Origin: Euryodendron excelsum
Lineage: Eukaryota > Streptophyta > Magnoliopsida > Ericales > Pentaphylacaceae
DNA: 64,000 nucleotides
NCBI GenBank assembly: GCA_033060915.1
Contig: CM065380.1
Coordinates: 44,475,501 to 44,539,500 of the forward strand
Direction: 5' to 3'
Below are positions 24,301-33,479 of the stretch, one piece after another. The notes below the pieces were generated by a model that did no database searches, was not told the DNA's origin, and saw only the letters and a list, made by a program, of their open reading frames with translations. Position numbers and translations under genes: made by a program. Within the stretch, counting starts at the first letter, position 1; each line of letters opens with the position of its first letter.

Positions 24301-25061
24301 GTTACCCTTGGGTAGGGGGCAGAACAAGTTCGCTGTGATAGCCATCGATTATTTCACCAAATGGGTTGAAGCAGAGGCCCTCACCACCATCACCGAGCAG
24401 AAAATGACAAACTTCCTCTGGAAGCACATTGTGTGTCGTTTTGGAATACCCAAAGTAGTCATCACTGACAACGGTAAGCAGTTCGAGGGGAAGCAGTTTA
24501 GCGGGTTGTGTTCAAACTTGCACATCAACCACCACTTTTCTTTCCTGGAACATCGCCAAGCAAACGGACAAGTGGAAGTCACCAACAGGTCCCTTCTCAA
24601 GATCATCAAGACCAAGCTCGAGAAAGCAAAGGGGCTATGGGCGGAGGAGCTCCCTAGTGTGCTCTGGGCGTACCGAATTACCGAGCGGGTCTCAACTGGT
24701 CAAACCCCCTTCTCCCTCACCTTTGGCACCGAAGCCCTCATTCTAGTGGAGATCGGCCTCCCCAGCCCCAGGGCCCAAACCTACAATCCGGAGACCAATA
24801 ACGAGGCACTAACAGTCGACATGGACCTACTGGAGGAGAAACGACTCCAGGCAACAATCAGAATGGCCTAGTATCAACAATAGATGTGCCAATACCATAA
24901 CAGCCAGAGTGGCGCAAGACGGGAAGCTTGGCTCGAATTGGGAAGGACCTTACGAGGTAACGGGCTTCACCAGAAAGGGAACCTACAGGCTAAAGGGCCC
25001 CAACGACAAGGAACTGCCCCACCCTTGGCATGTTGAGCACCTGAGGAAGTACTATGTGTAA
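21334..25061 (+). pseudogene. pol: Gypsy pol: protease, reverse transcriptase, RNase H, second RNase H, integrase
   Basis: Protease has RILIDNGSSADILF (about 21433-21475), with one frameshift in a seven-C run near 21541. Reverse transcriptase lies about 22180-22760 with FTDLNKACPKDSFPLPTID and the catalytic VEVYVDDMLVKSK. RNase H follows (about 23010-23260, LTDQPIKKVL), then a second RNase H (WILNVDGSS ... NNEVEYEALIAGL, about 23420-23640) typical of the Tat lineage. Integrase has the zinc finger (HEGICGNHSGG ... CDKCQRF, 24076-24212), Asp residues in IDIVGSL and TDNGKQFEGKQF and Glu in ANGQVEV. The C-terminus (NWEGPYEVTGF ... HPWHVEHLRKYYV, stop 25059) is in another frame after a short deletion near 24905. 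Stops occur near 21505, 21619, 23642, 23648, 24235, 24868 and 24880. Confidence 0.95.
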
Positions 25062-25239
25062 GCGATGTTTGGTTTCAATATGCAATTGTAGCAAAGAATC
25101 TTTTTGTCTATTAATGTCATACAGGGACCTTCCTAAGTTTATCAAACCATCTGTCCGAAACTGCAAGTTGATTAAATGAAGTATCGAGTATCTGCATAAT
25201 CCTCTTTGCTTGCAAAACACCCACATCTCCCTCGCACAA

Positions 25240-26420
25240 CGAAGCGACAAAAGTCCTGCTCAAGCCATGGCCGAGCAGGCAAAGGCTGTATGCCCACAAC
25301 GAAGCAACAAAGCCCTGCTCAGGCCATGGCCGAGCAGGCAAAGGCTGTATGCCCACAACGAAGCAACAAAGCCCTGCTCAGGCCATGGCCGAGCAGGCAA
25401 AGGCTGTATGCCCACAACGAAGCAACAAAGCCCTGCTCAGGCCATGGTCGAGCAGGCAAAGGCTGTATGCCCACAACGAAGCGACAAAGCCCTGCTCAGG
25501 CCATGACCGAGCAGGCAAAGGCTGTATGCCCACAACGAAGCGACAAAAGTCCTGCTCAAGCCATGGCCGAGCAGGCAAAGGCTGTATGCCCACAACGAAG
25601 CAACAAAGCCCTGCTCAGGCCATGGCCGAGCAGGCAAAGGCTGTATGCCCACAACGAAGCGACAAAGCCCTGCTCAGGCCATGACCGAGCAGGCAAAGGC
25701 TGTATGCCCACAACGAAGCGACAAAAGTCCTGCTCAGGCCATGGCCGAGCAGGCAAAGGCTGTATGCCCACAACGAAGCGACAAAGCCCTGCTCAAGCCA
25801 TGACCGAGCAGGCAAAGGCTGTATGCCCACAACGAAGCGACAAAAGCCCTGCTCAGGCCATGGCCGAGCAGGCAAACGCTGTATGCCCACAACGAAGCGA
25901 CAAAAGCCCTGCTCAGGCCATGGCCAAGCAGGCAAAGCTTGTATGCCCACAACACAGCGACAAAAGCCCTGCTCCGGCCATGGCTGAGCAGGCAAAGGCT
26001 GTATGCCCACAACGAAGCGACAAAGCCCTACCCAGGCCATGTCCGAGCAGGCCAAGGCTTTACGCCCACAACAGCAAGCGACACAAGCCCCGCTCAGGCC
26101 CTGCCGAGCAGGCCAAGGCTTCATGCCCACGGACAAAACGACAAAAGACCTGCTCGGGCCCCCTGAGCAGGCATAAAGCAACGACAGACCTGCTCAAGCC
26201 ATGACTGAGCAGGAAGAGGCTTCATGCCCACAAGCCTTGCCCTGCTCAGGCACGGCCGAGCAGCCACAGGCAACAAAGCCCTGCTGGAACATGCCAAGCA
26301 GGTTAAAAAAACAAAAAAACAAAAAAAAAAAAGGGGCTTCACGCCCACAATTGCAAGATCCCGTGGTCAGGAACGGCCGAGCAAATAAAGGCTTAACGCC
26401 CACTACTAAAGGGAACAAGG
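25240..26420 (+). repeat. Tandem array of 59/60-bp units, each with an inverted repeat
   Basis: From 25240 to about 26060 some 14 units of cgaagcRacaaaRnCCTGCT, cagGCCATGGCcgAGCAGGc and aaaggctgtatgcccacaa follow one another with few changes. Units decay to about 26420. Each unit contains CCTGCTC (a) GGCCATGGCC GAGCAGG, an almost perfect palindrome able to form a hairpin. Long reading frames on both strands (for example 332 codons on +, 188 on -) come only from the repetition and from loss of stops; unit lengths of 59 and 60 rotate the frame, so I do not call a protein. The array sits between pol and the antisense gene. Confidence 0.92.
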
Positions 26421-26483
26421 CCCACTTTTAACAGACAACGACCATGGACCCTTCAACTATTTTTCATTCGTTTCAACTATTTC

Positions 26484-26503
26484 CGCTACAGAGGGGGGTA
26501 CTG
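26484..26503 (+). other. Polypurine-tract-like sequence before the antisense gene
   Basis: The text ctacagaggggggtactgtt looks like a plant Gypsy polypurine tract. It is 3 kb upstream of the actual 3' LTR, so it may be an internal tract or the relic of an ancestral LTR border before the antisense module was acquired. Confidence 0.4.
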
Positions 26504-26677
26504 TTTACCCCTAGGCGACATCAAGAGACAGAACGCAATGGAAATGTCAACAACAGGCAAACGAGCCTTTTTCATTTAAAGTAAACAAGTACATACAATC
26601 GGATCGCAAAAGCCAAAGCATTGTTACAAACCTAAAGCCACTGCAAAGGCAGAAATAAAAGCTCCTATACAAAGGAC

Positions 26678-29195
26678 TTACTTGGCCTTGGGCGTTCTGG
26701 ACAGGGTTACACCTTTGGCCTGTGCCTCCCCCTTTTCTGGGGCCTTAGGATGGACCGCTTCCTTAGCTTGGCCATCACCCCTCTCTGAGGGCTTGGAAGG
26801 GATTGTAGCCTTGGGCTGACCATCACCCCTCTCTGTGGGCCTGGAAGGGATTGCAACCTTGGGCTGACTATCACCCCTCTCTGAGGGTTTAGGAGGGATC
26901 GCAGCTTTGGGCTGACTATCACCCCTCTCTGAGGGGCTTAGAGGGGATGACAGCTTTAGGCTGGCCCTCACGCCTTTCCGAGGAGATGGGGAGGGGTTGC
27001 AGGCTTGGGCTGGCCTTCACCGCCTTCAGGGCCTTTGGAAGAAGCTGCGACTTGGGTAGCCCGGGACTAGGCATCATCTTTGTCTGCCCCCTCCTTGTCT
27101 GGCACCCCGCCCTTCGACGTCGCCTGGGAGACAGCATCATCTTCATCCTCCGGTTCGACCATGGAAAGGTCCATGCTAGGGTAAGCCCGAGCAACCAGAG
27201 TTTTGGCTTCCTCGAAGCCATCTAGGTAGATCTTGGCAAAGGCCATCTGGCACTTTGCCCCCTGCATGTATGCCCGCTCCGCCGCCTTCTTCGCCTCCGA
27301 CAGCTCCGCAGGAAACCCTACAATCTGGTCCTGGGCAACCTTCAGGGCAGCCTTCTCTGCTGCTAGCTTTTCCCAGCAGGCCTCTTTCTGGCCCTTCTCC
27401 TTCTCGAGATCCACCCTCAGTCTCGCCTGCTCGTTCTCGAGCTCCTTCACCTTCTCCAAAGCCACGCTCAGCTCGGCCCGGAGCTGTTCCGAAACCTTTG
27501 CCTCCTCAGCAAAGGACCTCTCAAAATTCGCTGACCGGGCAACTAGCGTCACCACCCTAGCAGCAGCCTGAGCAGGAAACGACACGACTAGGAAACCGCT
27601 TAGCATTCTCAAACAGTAGGGTAACGAAAATCAAAGTACCCAGCATAAGGCAGTATTGCCATACCTTCAGCAAGTCCTGACAGGCCTCCTTCGCCAACGT
27701 CTGGGACGCCATCGCACCCAACCTGCTAATGTCCGCAGCAGGGATGGCGCTCTTTAGCCTCCTCATCGCCTCGCCAGCGCTCCCAAAAACCGAGGCCGAA
27801 TCAGGCGCGTCCCCCCGAGGAAGAGTAGGGGGCACGGCAGGTGGTGGCGGTATGACCTCAACGGGGGGAGTGCCGCCCCGCTGCGGAGCATCATCCTCCA
27901 CAACTATCGCCTTCCCCCCACTCCCTTCGGCCGAGGCTGGAGCAAAGGCCTTCTGACCAGACCCCAGTTTGAACCTTTTGACTGGGACTGGAGGGTCAGC
28001 CCCCACGTTCAGCTTTGCTCTCTTCAGGAAACTTCGGTTTAGCGTCATCTCTTCCTCCTCGTCTGACGGAACGTCTACCCCCTGATCTGCAAAAACCACA
28101 GAGCACGGATGTCAGCACTTGGCAGACCACAGTTATCTACAAGATATCAAGTACTCACTCCTTGCTTATTCTGCCTTTAGAGCATAATCTGTAGGCTCAG
28201 GGCCCAACAAGAACATACCCAGGTTTTCCACATTCACCAGGGCACAGGCGTCAGTAACGCCATGCTCGACGGCTCGATCTATCCTCCCCTTTAACTCCTC
28301 GCTCAACGTAGGGGCAGCCCGGGCTAAAAACAAACAACCTACGTTAGTGCTCTACAGACCTACAAATTTAATGTAAAAATAAAGGCAAAGCACCGGGATT
28401 GGAGAGAGTACCCTTCCTAGAAGGCCTCCTCCAAACGCGAGGAATTCGAATGAACTTCTCGTCCACCGGTTCCCAGGGTTAACTCTCCCAACCTTCGCCA
28501 TATACAAAGAAGAACTTGTCCTTCCACCCTTTGTGGGACGAGGGCAAATCCTTCACTAACACCATGCCCTTGTTCCTAGCGAAAAAGTACCACCACCCAC
28601 TCTTGGGCTCCTACATCTTGTAGCAGTGTAAGAACTCCCTCAACGTGAGGCTGTCCTTACCACTGCTACTCGCCTGCCACAACACCGCCAGCCCCACCAA
28701 AATCCTCCATGCATTCGACATGAGCTGACCAAGCGCCAGCCCCAAAGTACCCAAAATCTCCCTGATGGGAGTAGGGACTAGGAATCTAAGCCCATTCGCT
28801 AGAGCGGCCTCGTGTACACAGATCTCCCCTGGCCGACCAGCGTAAGCCCACTCCCCCTTCTTGGGAATCCTGTAACGCAGCGAAGAGGGCATTTGATATT
28901 CCTTCCAAATCCTCCTCATCCTCTTCTCCGTCATCACGGAGGATACCCCCTTCGCCGCGAAGTTGAACTCCCTCACCCCCGCCACTACCATCGCCCCGGC
29001 TCCTGGGTCCGTACTCCCTTCGGAGGCCCTAGATAGACCCACCGACGAACTGTCGGGGGCCCCAACCCTCACCCTCACCAGATCCTGAGAGGGGGTATTC
29101 TCAGAATCTGACGACTGCGCCTCTCTCTCATCCATCGAACCTATCACGTACCCTTTTCTCCTAAACATTAGCCACCACCCCGGCCAGTTCTTCAA
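26678..29195 (-). pseudogene. Antisense spliced gene inside the Gypsy element (plant putative gypsy-type transposon domain)
   Basis: Read on - from about 29195 (or the Met at 29136, MDEREAQSSDSENT). First block: KEYQMPSSLRYRIPKKGEWA, EICVHEAALANGLRFLVPTP, LGQLMSNAWRILVGLAVLW, a TAG at 28618-28620 then EPKSGWWYFFARNKGMVLV and WKDKFFFVYGEGWES. This matches the Pfam-type domain called putative plant gypsy-type transposon (Transposase_28). Further exons: about 28326-28150 (ARAAPTLSEELKGRIDRAVE), 28086-27666 (DQGVDVPSDEEEE; proline-rich) and 27571-27067 (coiled coil: LRAELSVALEKVKELENEQA, then LRVDLEKEKGQKEACWEKLA). The last intron fits GTATGG...TGCTCAG. A tail of 16-residue repeats (RGDSQPKAAIPPKPSE type) ends at 26678. 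Similar antisense genes are known in Tat/Retand elements; their function is not established. Stops make this copy defective. Confidence 0.8.
26690..26940 (-). repeat. 48-bp tandem repeat encoding the antisense-protein tail
   Basis: Five units of about 48 bp encode SERGDSQPKAAIPPKP, SERGDSQPKVAIPSRP, TERGDGQPKATIPSKP, SERGDGQAKEAVHPKA and PEKGEAQAKGVTLSRT on the minus strand. The frame is kept in all units and the period is a multiple of three, so selection for coding is likely at the time of expansion. Confidence 0.8.
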
Positions 29196-29660
29196 CCTCC
29201 CACGACAATCGCCCTGAACAATCTACACCCCAAGTTGCCCAACAATCTAAGGCCACAACGAAAACACTTACCAACCCAGCAAGAATTTTCGCAACAGTTG
29301 TGAATCCACACGGCCAATAACGACGATGAAGAAACCCTCTGGAACGGTCCGAAAATCTGCAAGTATGGGAGCGTGGAAGCCAAAACTGCTGTTGCCTAGG
29401 TTAAAACCCTATTTTTCAAAATCAACGGATCAGATCGCCCCACCCAGCCACGAATCCAACGGCTGGCATTCCACGGGTTGCGTCACCCTCCGTCAACTAA
29501 TCACCATGCGCCGCGTGGCCAAATGTCAATGGACGCACTCAATCTTCACCAGCCTTATCATAAATGCGCCTACGGCGCCTTAAATACGTCACACCCCCAC
29601 GAAGCGACGCCTCTCAACCCAGAAACGCCCTTTGGATCCCTCAGAGGACTGGAGGGCTAC

Positions 29661-29897
29661 TGATGGGGACCGAGGAGCTGACCACGGATTTCGTTGACCA
29701 CACCCCACGCTCATGGTACTCAGAGGAATGGAGGGCTACTGATGGGGACCGAGAAGCTGACCACGGATTCCCCTGACCACACCCCACGCTCGAGGTACTC
29801 AGAGGAATGGAAGGCTACTGATGGGGACCGAGGAGCTGACCACAGATTCCCCTGACCACACCCCATGCTCGGGGTACTCAGAGGAATGGAGGGCTAC
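29661..29897 (+). repeat. Three tandem 79-bp units at the 3' LTR start
   Basis: Units begin TGATGGGGACCGAG at 29661, 29740 and 29819, and the next LTR text starts at 29898 with TGATGGGGACCGACC. The text just before 29661 (tcagaggactggagggctac) is the tail of a further unit. The 5' LTR has only one unit. The true 3' LTR border could be 29661 or 29819. Confidence 0.9.
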
Positions 29898-30554
29898 TGA
29901 TGGGGACCGACCAGGGACACCTCAACATTCTGACCAGGAGAAAGCACTACAACAGGAGGCTGATAGGCCCAGCTGGTCGGGGCTTGATCAGGAAGGTCAT
30001 GACCGACCAACCCCTGGCTGACCACGACAAGTGGGCCACGCCCGAGCAGGTCCTGCGAGATGGGACCTGTCATTTGTCCCACCTCTCACGCCAGCGAAAG
30101 CCATCATGGACAACCCAATCATGATAACGTGTTCCCGTCTCCAAGACCTCGCATGTAGGAGGCAGTCACCCCACTCACCCTGACATACGCCTAAGGGAGT
30201 GCCACATATTGAGGATTGGACAACCACGCCTCCCACTGCCCTACCACCGGTCGGGACCCCCAATGCCAGGCTGCCACGTGGACAGACAGCCGTCTCCCAC
30301 CTTCCCCATGCATGCAACGACCCTCTAGGGCTACGAGGGTGCTTGCCAATATAAAAGAAAGGATCATTTTCCCTAAGGAGGTACGCAAACGGAAAACCCT
30401 AACCAAAAAACTCTGCTGATCTCTCCAGAAAATCTAACTTAGGCATCGGAGTGCCCTTGGCAGGCATCACACCGGTACCCTTCACTCTTTTTCCTTCTCA
30501 AATTACAGTGGAGCCGATCGTTGCCGTCCTGGGAGCCGACCTACTGCATCATCA
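29661..30554 (+). repeat. 3' LTR of the Gypsy element
   Basis: The segment from 29819 to 30554 (736 bp) aligns along its whole length with the 737-bp 5' LTR, with scattered substitutions and one single-base gap. With the two extra 79-bp units it is 894 bp. It ends CTGCATCATCA and is followed by the target duplication ACGGT. Confidence 0.93.
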
Positions 30555-30559
30555 ACGGT

Positions 30560-32522
30560 TGTTGCTAACACTTGTCCCTCGGTAAATTTCATGGCTTTGC
30601 CACTGGGTAAGATTCAAACTAAGATGGCTGCAATTACTCGCAACTCACAGGTATCAGTTTATAGTTTGCAGTTCACCCTAGGATCAACTCTCATTCCACA
30701 GGGTTATCCCATACGGGTTAATTATTTTCTCTTTCCATCACATTTTGAAGTATTCATATGACATACAATTGTCAAAGTGCCTCTAATGATTCTTATTTTT
30801 ACTATATACTTCATAAATGGTATGTAACAATATAGTAACACTTTAATTAGAGAAATAGTACCAGATCTTGACAATACAAATTCAAGTTCTTTGGTTCTTG
30901 ACTTCATATAATGCAGCTAAGTATTTTGTCATTCTGCTTACACAAATTTTTTTACTCAAACTTGTAGAAAACTATATATGGTTAATGGTGAAAAATCCAG
31001 GATACTGAGGGGTGTGAATTTGGGTATGGATCTAACGTCCAGTTCACACAAAGTGATTGCCCTCATATTGTTGTCGTTTGGTATTAGTAATGCTTATGTG
31101 AACACGAAAATGGGACAGTTTTTACCACAGTTCTCGACAATGTGCATGAATAAACAATATTTCGGCATATTGATGGATGGTTCTCAAAAAAAATATGACC
31201 AGTACAAGACCATATACTCGATCAGATTAGACGGTTTCCATTCTCGGCACAAAAAAAAAAAAAAAAAAATTGAGATATTGAATTGGGTCTAAGACGCAAT
31301 TTGATGACACTAAATATATTTAATTGGTTTCACAATTAATTGTGTTTAACTAACCATAATAACCTATCCTTTAAATAAATAAAAAATTGATTGAAAATAA
31401 TTGTTGATCTTAACTTAGAGAAGTTTGACTTACCACAAAATATTGAATACCACTTAGTGAAAGATAGTTTTACTTTCATTCTGTTTATTTTAAAATTATT
31501 AGATTAAAATTATGTAATTAAATATTTCAACACTAAAATTTCAATTCAACTATTTTCAATACTTAATTTTCACTTTTAACAAATATACTCCAAGTTAAGA
31601 AAAGTTAGTCCATGTGTCTACACACAAGGTAATAAGCACTATAATTCATCGTTTCTTTTGCTTAGAACCATCTATGGCCTAGAAGGCCACAACAATGGCT
31701 ATCATCTAGGATAATTTTTTCTTATTTGGAATTTGGATTTTTATTCTCCTTTTTTTCACTTTTTTTTTTCCCTTTGATAAATTCAGATTCCAAACACTAG
31801 GATATAAGTTGTAGGTGGAGTTATGGACGAGTATTTTAGAATAAATAACACAAAGGGATAAATTTTTAATGGTAAGATACCAGCAACTGCTAAACATTAG
31901 ATGGTTAAAGAATAGTTGCTATTTAAATTCAAAGTTTACCCGGGGACCCATCAAATACAGAGAGGATAGAAATAATAACGAAGGTAGTACTCGAAATGAA
32001 GATTCCTAAAGACCTCCATGCTCAAAACAATAGTATAGGATTTGATTCTAATGGAGTATTAACTGGTCTTTAAGTAATCGCAATATATAATCGGATGATC
32101 ATAATTTCATCTCCTTAAAAAATCACAGAAAAAAAAATGACTAATAGAGAATCAATCTGGGTAATTTTGAGAGTTTAAATCAAAGATTGCACAAATAAGC
32201 CATAATAATTATAAAATTTGAAGCAATGTTATACATAATCTCACTTGCACTGAATTTTCTTCTTCAAGATATACGGAAGCAGGCTTCACATTAATAAATG
32301 CACGTGCGAGTTTAGTACAAAGAAAGTGAGATGAAAAATGTGATTTTCCTGACCATTTATGCATGTTTTCTCCTATACTGTAAATGATGTTTCTAAGCAA
32401 ATTGTGTAGCAATAGAACTCTTAAATGCAAGGCTAGATCGGCTTGGGTTTGCCTTCGCACTCATCTATATACCTTTGCTTATTCATGATTTGTGAAAGTT
32501 AAAAGAAGTAGCAATTAGGTAC
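30560..32522. other. LigB intron 2, part right of the Gypsy element
   Basis: AT-rich intron DNA. A frame of 104 codons at 30978-31292 has no domain I recognise. An A-run lies at 31250-31269. A 74-bp MITE lies at 31723-31796. Confidence 0.5.
31723..31796. mobile_element. Short MITE, relative of 16214-16349
   Basis: Ends TATTTGGAATTTGGATTTTT and (aaattcagattccaaaca) are inverted with a few mismatches around a T-rich middle. Same terminal family as the element at 16214. Confidence 0.5.
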
Positions 32523-32901
32523 CTCCCATTGAGAAGAGAATCCTTGAGCCATGTATGAAAACCGAGAGCCCAGGACAGAGCCGGCCCCTCCTTGATCCGA
32601 GGAATGGCAGCCAGATTATTGGTAGCTCCACCAGAGCCGATTATCAGAACCCCTTCGGCCCTGACAGGAGCCAGGGCTTTGCCCATGTTGTAGTGATGAG
32701 AGCTGTCCTTACACGGCTGCACTGAAAGCTCGTATACCGGGATATCTGCTTCTAGATACATGAGTATTAGTGGAAACCAGGCAGCATGATCAATCCCACA
32801 AGCACGATCTTCCCGGCCAGACAGTCTCAAAGCCAGACTTCAACAATAATTCCTTCACTCTTTTTTCCCAACTGTGGAGCACCTGGTGCAGCGTACTTGA
32901 G

Positions 32902-33479
32902 CTAGAAGACAGTGTAGAGAGATTTTTATGTTAGCATCAATGAAATTCAGAAAGCTAGCCAACATGCATGGTTAATGGACAAGTGAAGCTATAAAAATGT
33001 CCAATAATGCAGCAGGATCCGGAAAAAAAAAGGATAGAAAAATGTAGGGCAACCTTTGTATATAGTTACAAGTACTTTTATGCTCAGTGTTGTGCTGAGA
33101 TAAGAAATCAGAGACCATATTAGCAGAGTGACCTGCTCAGCCCCAGGAAGCTAGCAATCTGGGATGATGACACCGCCATACTACACCTAGTGGCGGAGCC
33201 ACATAGAGTCCAGAGGGGGCAAGTGCCCTCAAATTTTCTAAGCTTTTATTTTTGCCCACAACTTCAAAAATTTCTTTCAATTTGTCCCCTCTAAATAGTT
33301 ATAATTGCCCTTCACATTTTTAAAACTCTACTTTGACCTCTAATTTTAATAATATCTCTCAATTTGCCCCCTCTGAAAATTAATGAATATCCCCCTTAAA
33401 CACTAAATTTGCTTCAAAAAGTTATATTTTATATATATCTATATAAATATATATAAACTTATATACCTTATATTGCTAT
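32902..33479. other. LigB intron 1 side, with a gtggcggagcca-type repeat
   Basis: The acceptor of LigB exon 2 (cttctag on -) borders this stretch. From 33187 a repeat begins ctagtggcggagccacatag followed by ggggcaagtgccct, typical of a plant non-autonomous element family also seen around 18620-18790. No exon 1 of LigB was found here. Confidence 0.5.

Larger units (their letters stand above)
18929..30554 (+). mobile_element. Complete Tat-lineage Gypsy LTR retrotransposon, 11.6 kb
   Basis: The ends are fixed by a 5-bp target duplication ACGGT at 18924-18928 and 30555-30559, and by LTRs running TGAT...ATCA. Order: 5' LTR, primer-binding site, gag, protease, reverse transcriptase, RNase H, second RNase H, integrase, 59/60-bp tandem array, antisense spliced gene, 79-bp units, 3' LTR. 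The extra RNase H after the usual one and an antisense gene between pol and 3' LTR are known features of the Tat group (for example Retand-like elements). All coding regions carry stops, so the copy is defective. The LTRs differ at a few percent of positions by eye, so insertion is fairly old. It sits in LigB intron 2, opposite to LigB. Confidence 0.95.
17349..32901 (-). pseudogene. LIGB: LigB-type extradiol dioxygenase (4,5-DOPA dioxygenase-like), broken, exons 2 and 3
   Basis: Two minus-strand exons join in phase. Exon 2 is 32901-32523 (LKYAAPGAPQLG ... [20 protein letters not shown] ... [12 protein letters not shown] ... WLKDSLLNG). Exon 3 is 17538-17349 (YEDAIHFEKAPYAKMAHPEP ... SFASYRF, stop 17349-17351). 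Codon AG|G gives Arg across the junction. The plant family is non-haem iron extradiol dioxygenase; betalain producers use a relative to cleave L-DOPA. Damage: two single-base insertions in the first 80 bases of exon 2 (an extra A in a run and an extra C before GGGAAGAT), and [10 protein letters not shown] where the family normally has a metal-binding HNL. No exon 1 was found. The PEHFYPL part of exon 3 keeps its His. The intron between them (32522-17539) contains a whole Gypsy element. Most likely a pseudogene; single-base insertions could be sequencing errors, but His to Asn cannot be explained that way. Confidence 0.88.

Noticed and set aside
25240..26060. CRISPR-like array
   Set aside because: The units are contiguous near-identical repeats without unique spacers, inside a plant retrotransposon.
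25206..26204. Long reading frame of 332 codons on + and 188 codons on - in the tandem array
   Set aside because: They arise from repeating a stop-free 59/60-bp unit; units of 59 bp rotate the frame, and overlapping frames on both strands are equally open.
18929..30554. Endogenous pararetrovirus
   Set aside because: LTRs, target duplication, integrase and dual RNase H fit a Tat Gypsy element; there is no movement-protein domain.
30978..31292. Possible host gene of 104 codons
   Set aside because: No domain or splice context recognised; it ends in an A-run and lies within the LigB intron.
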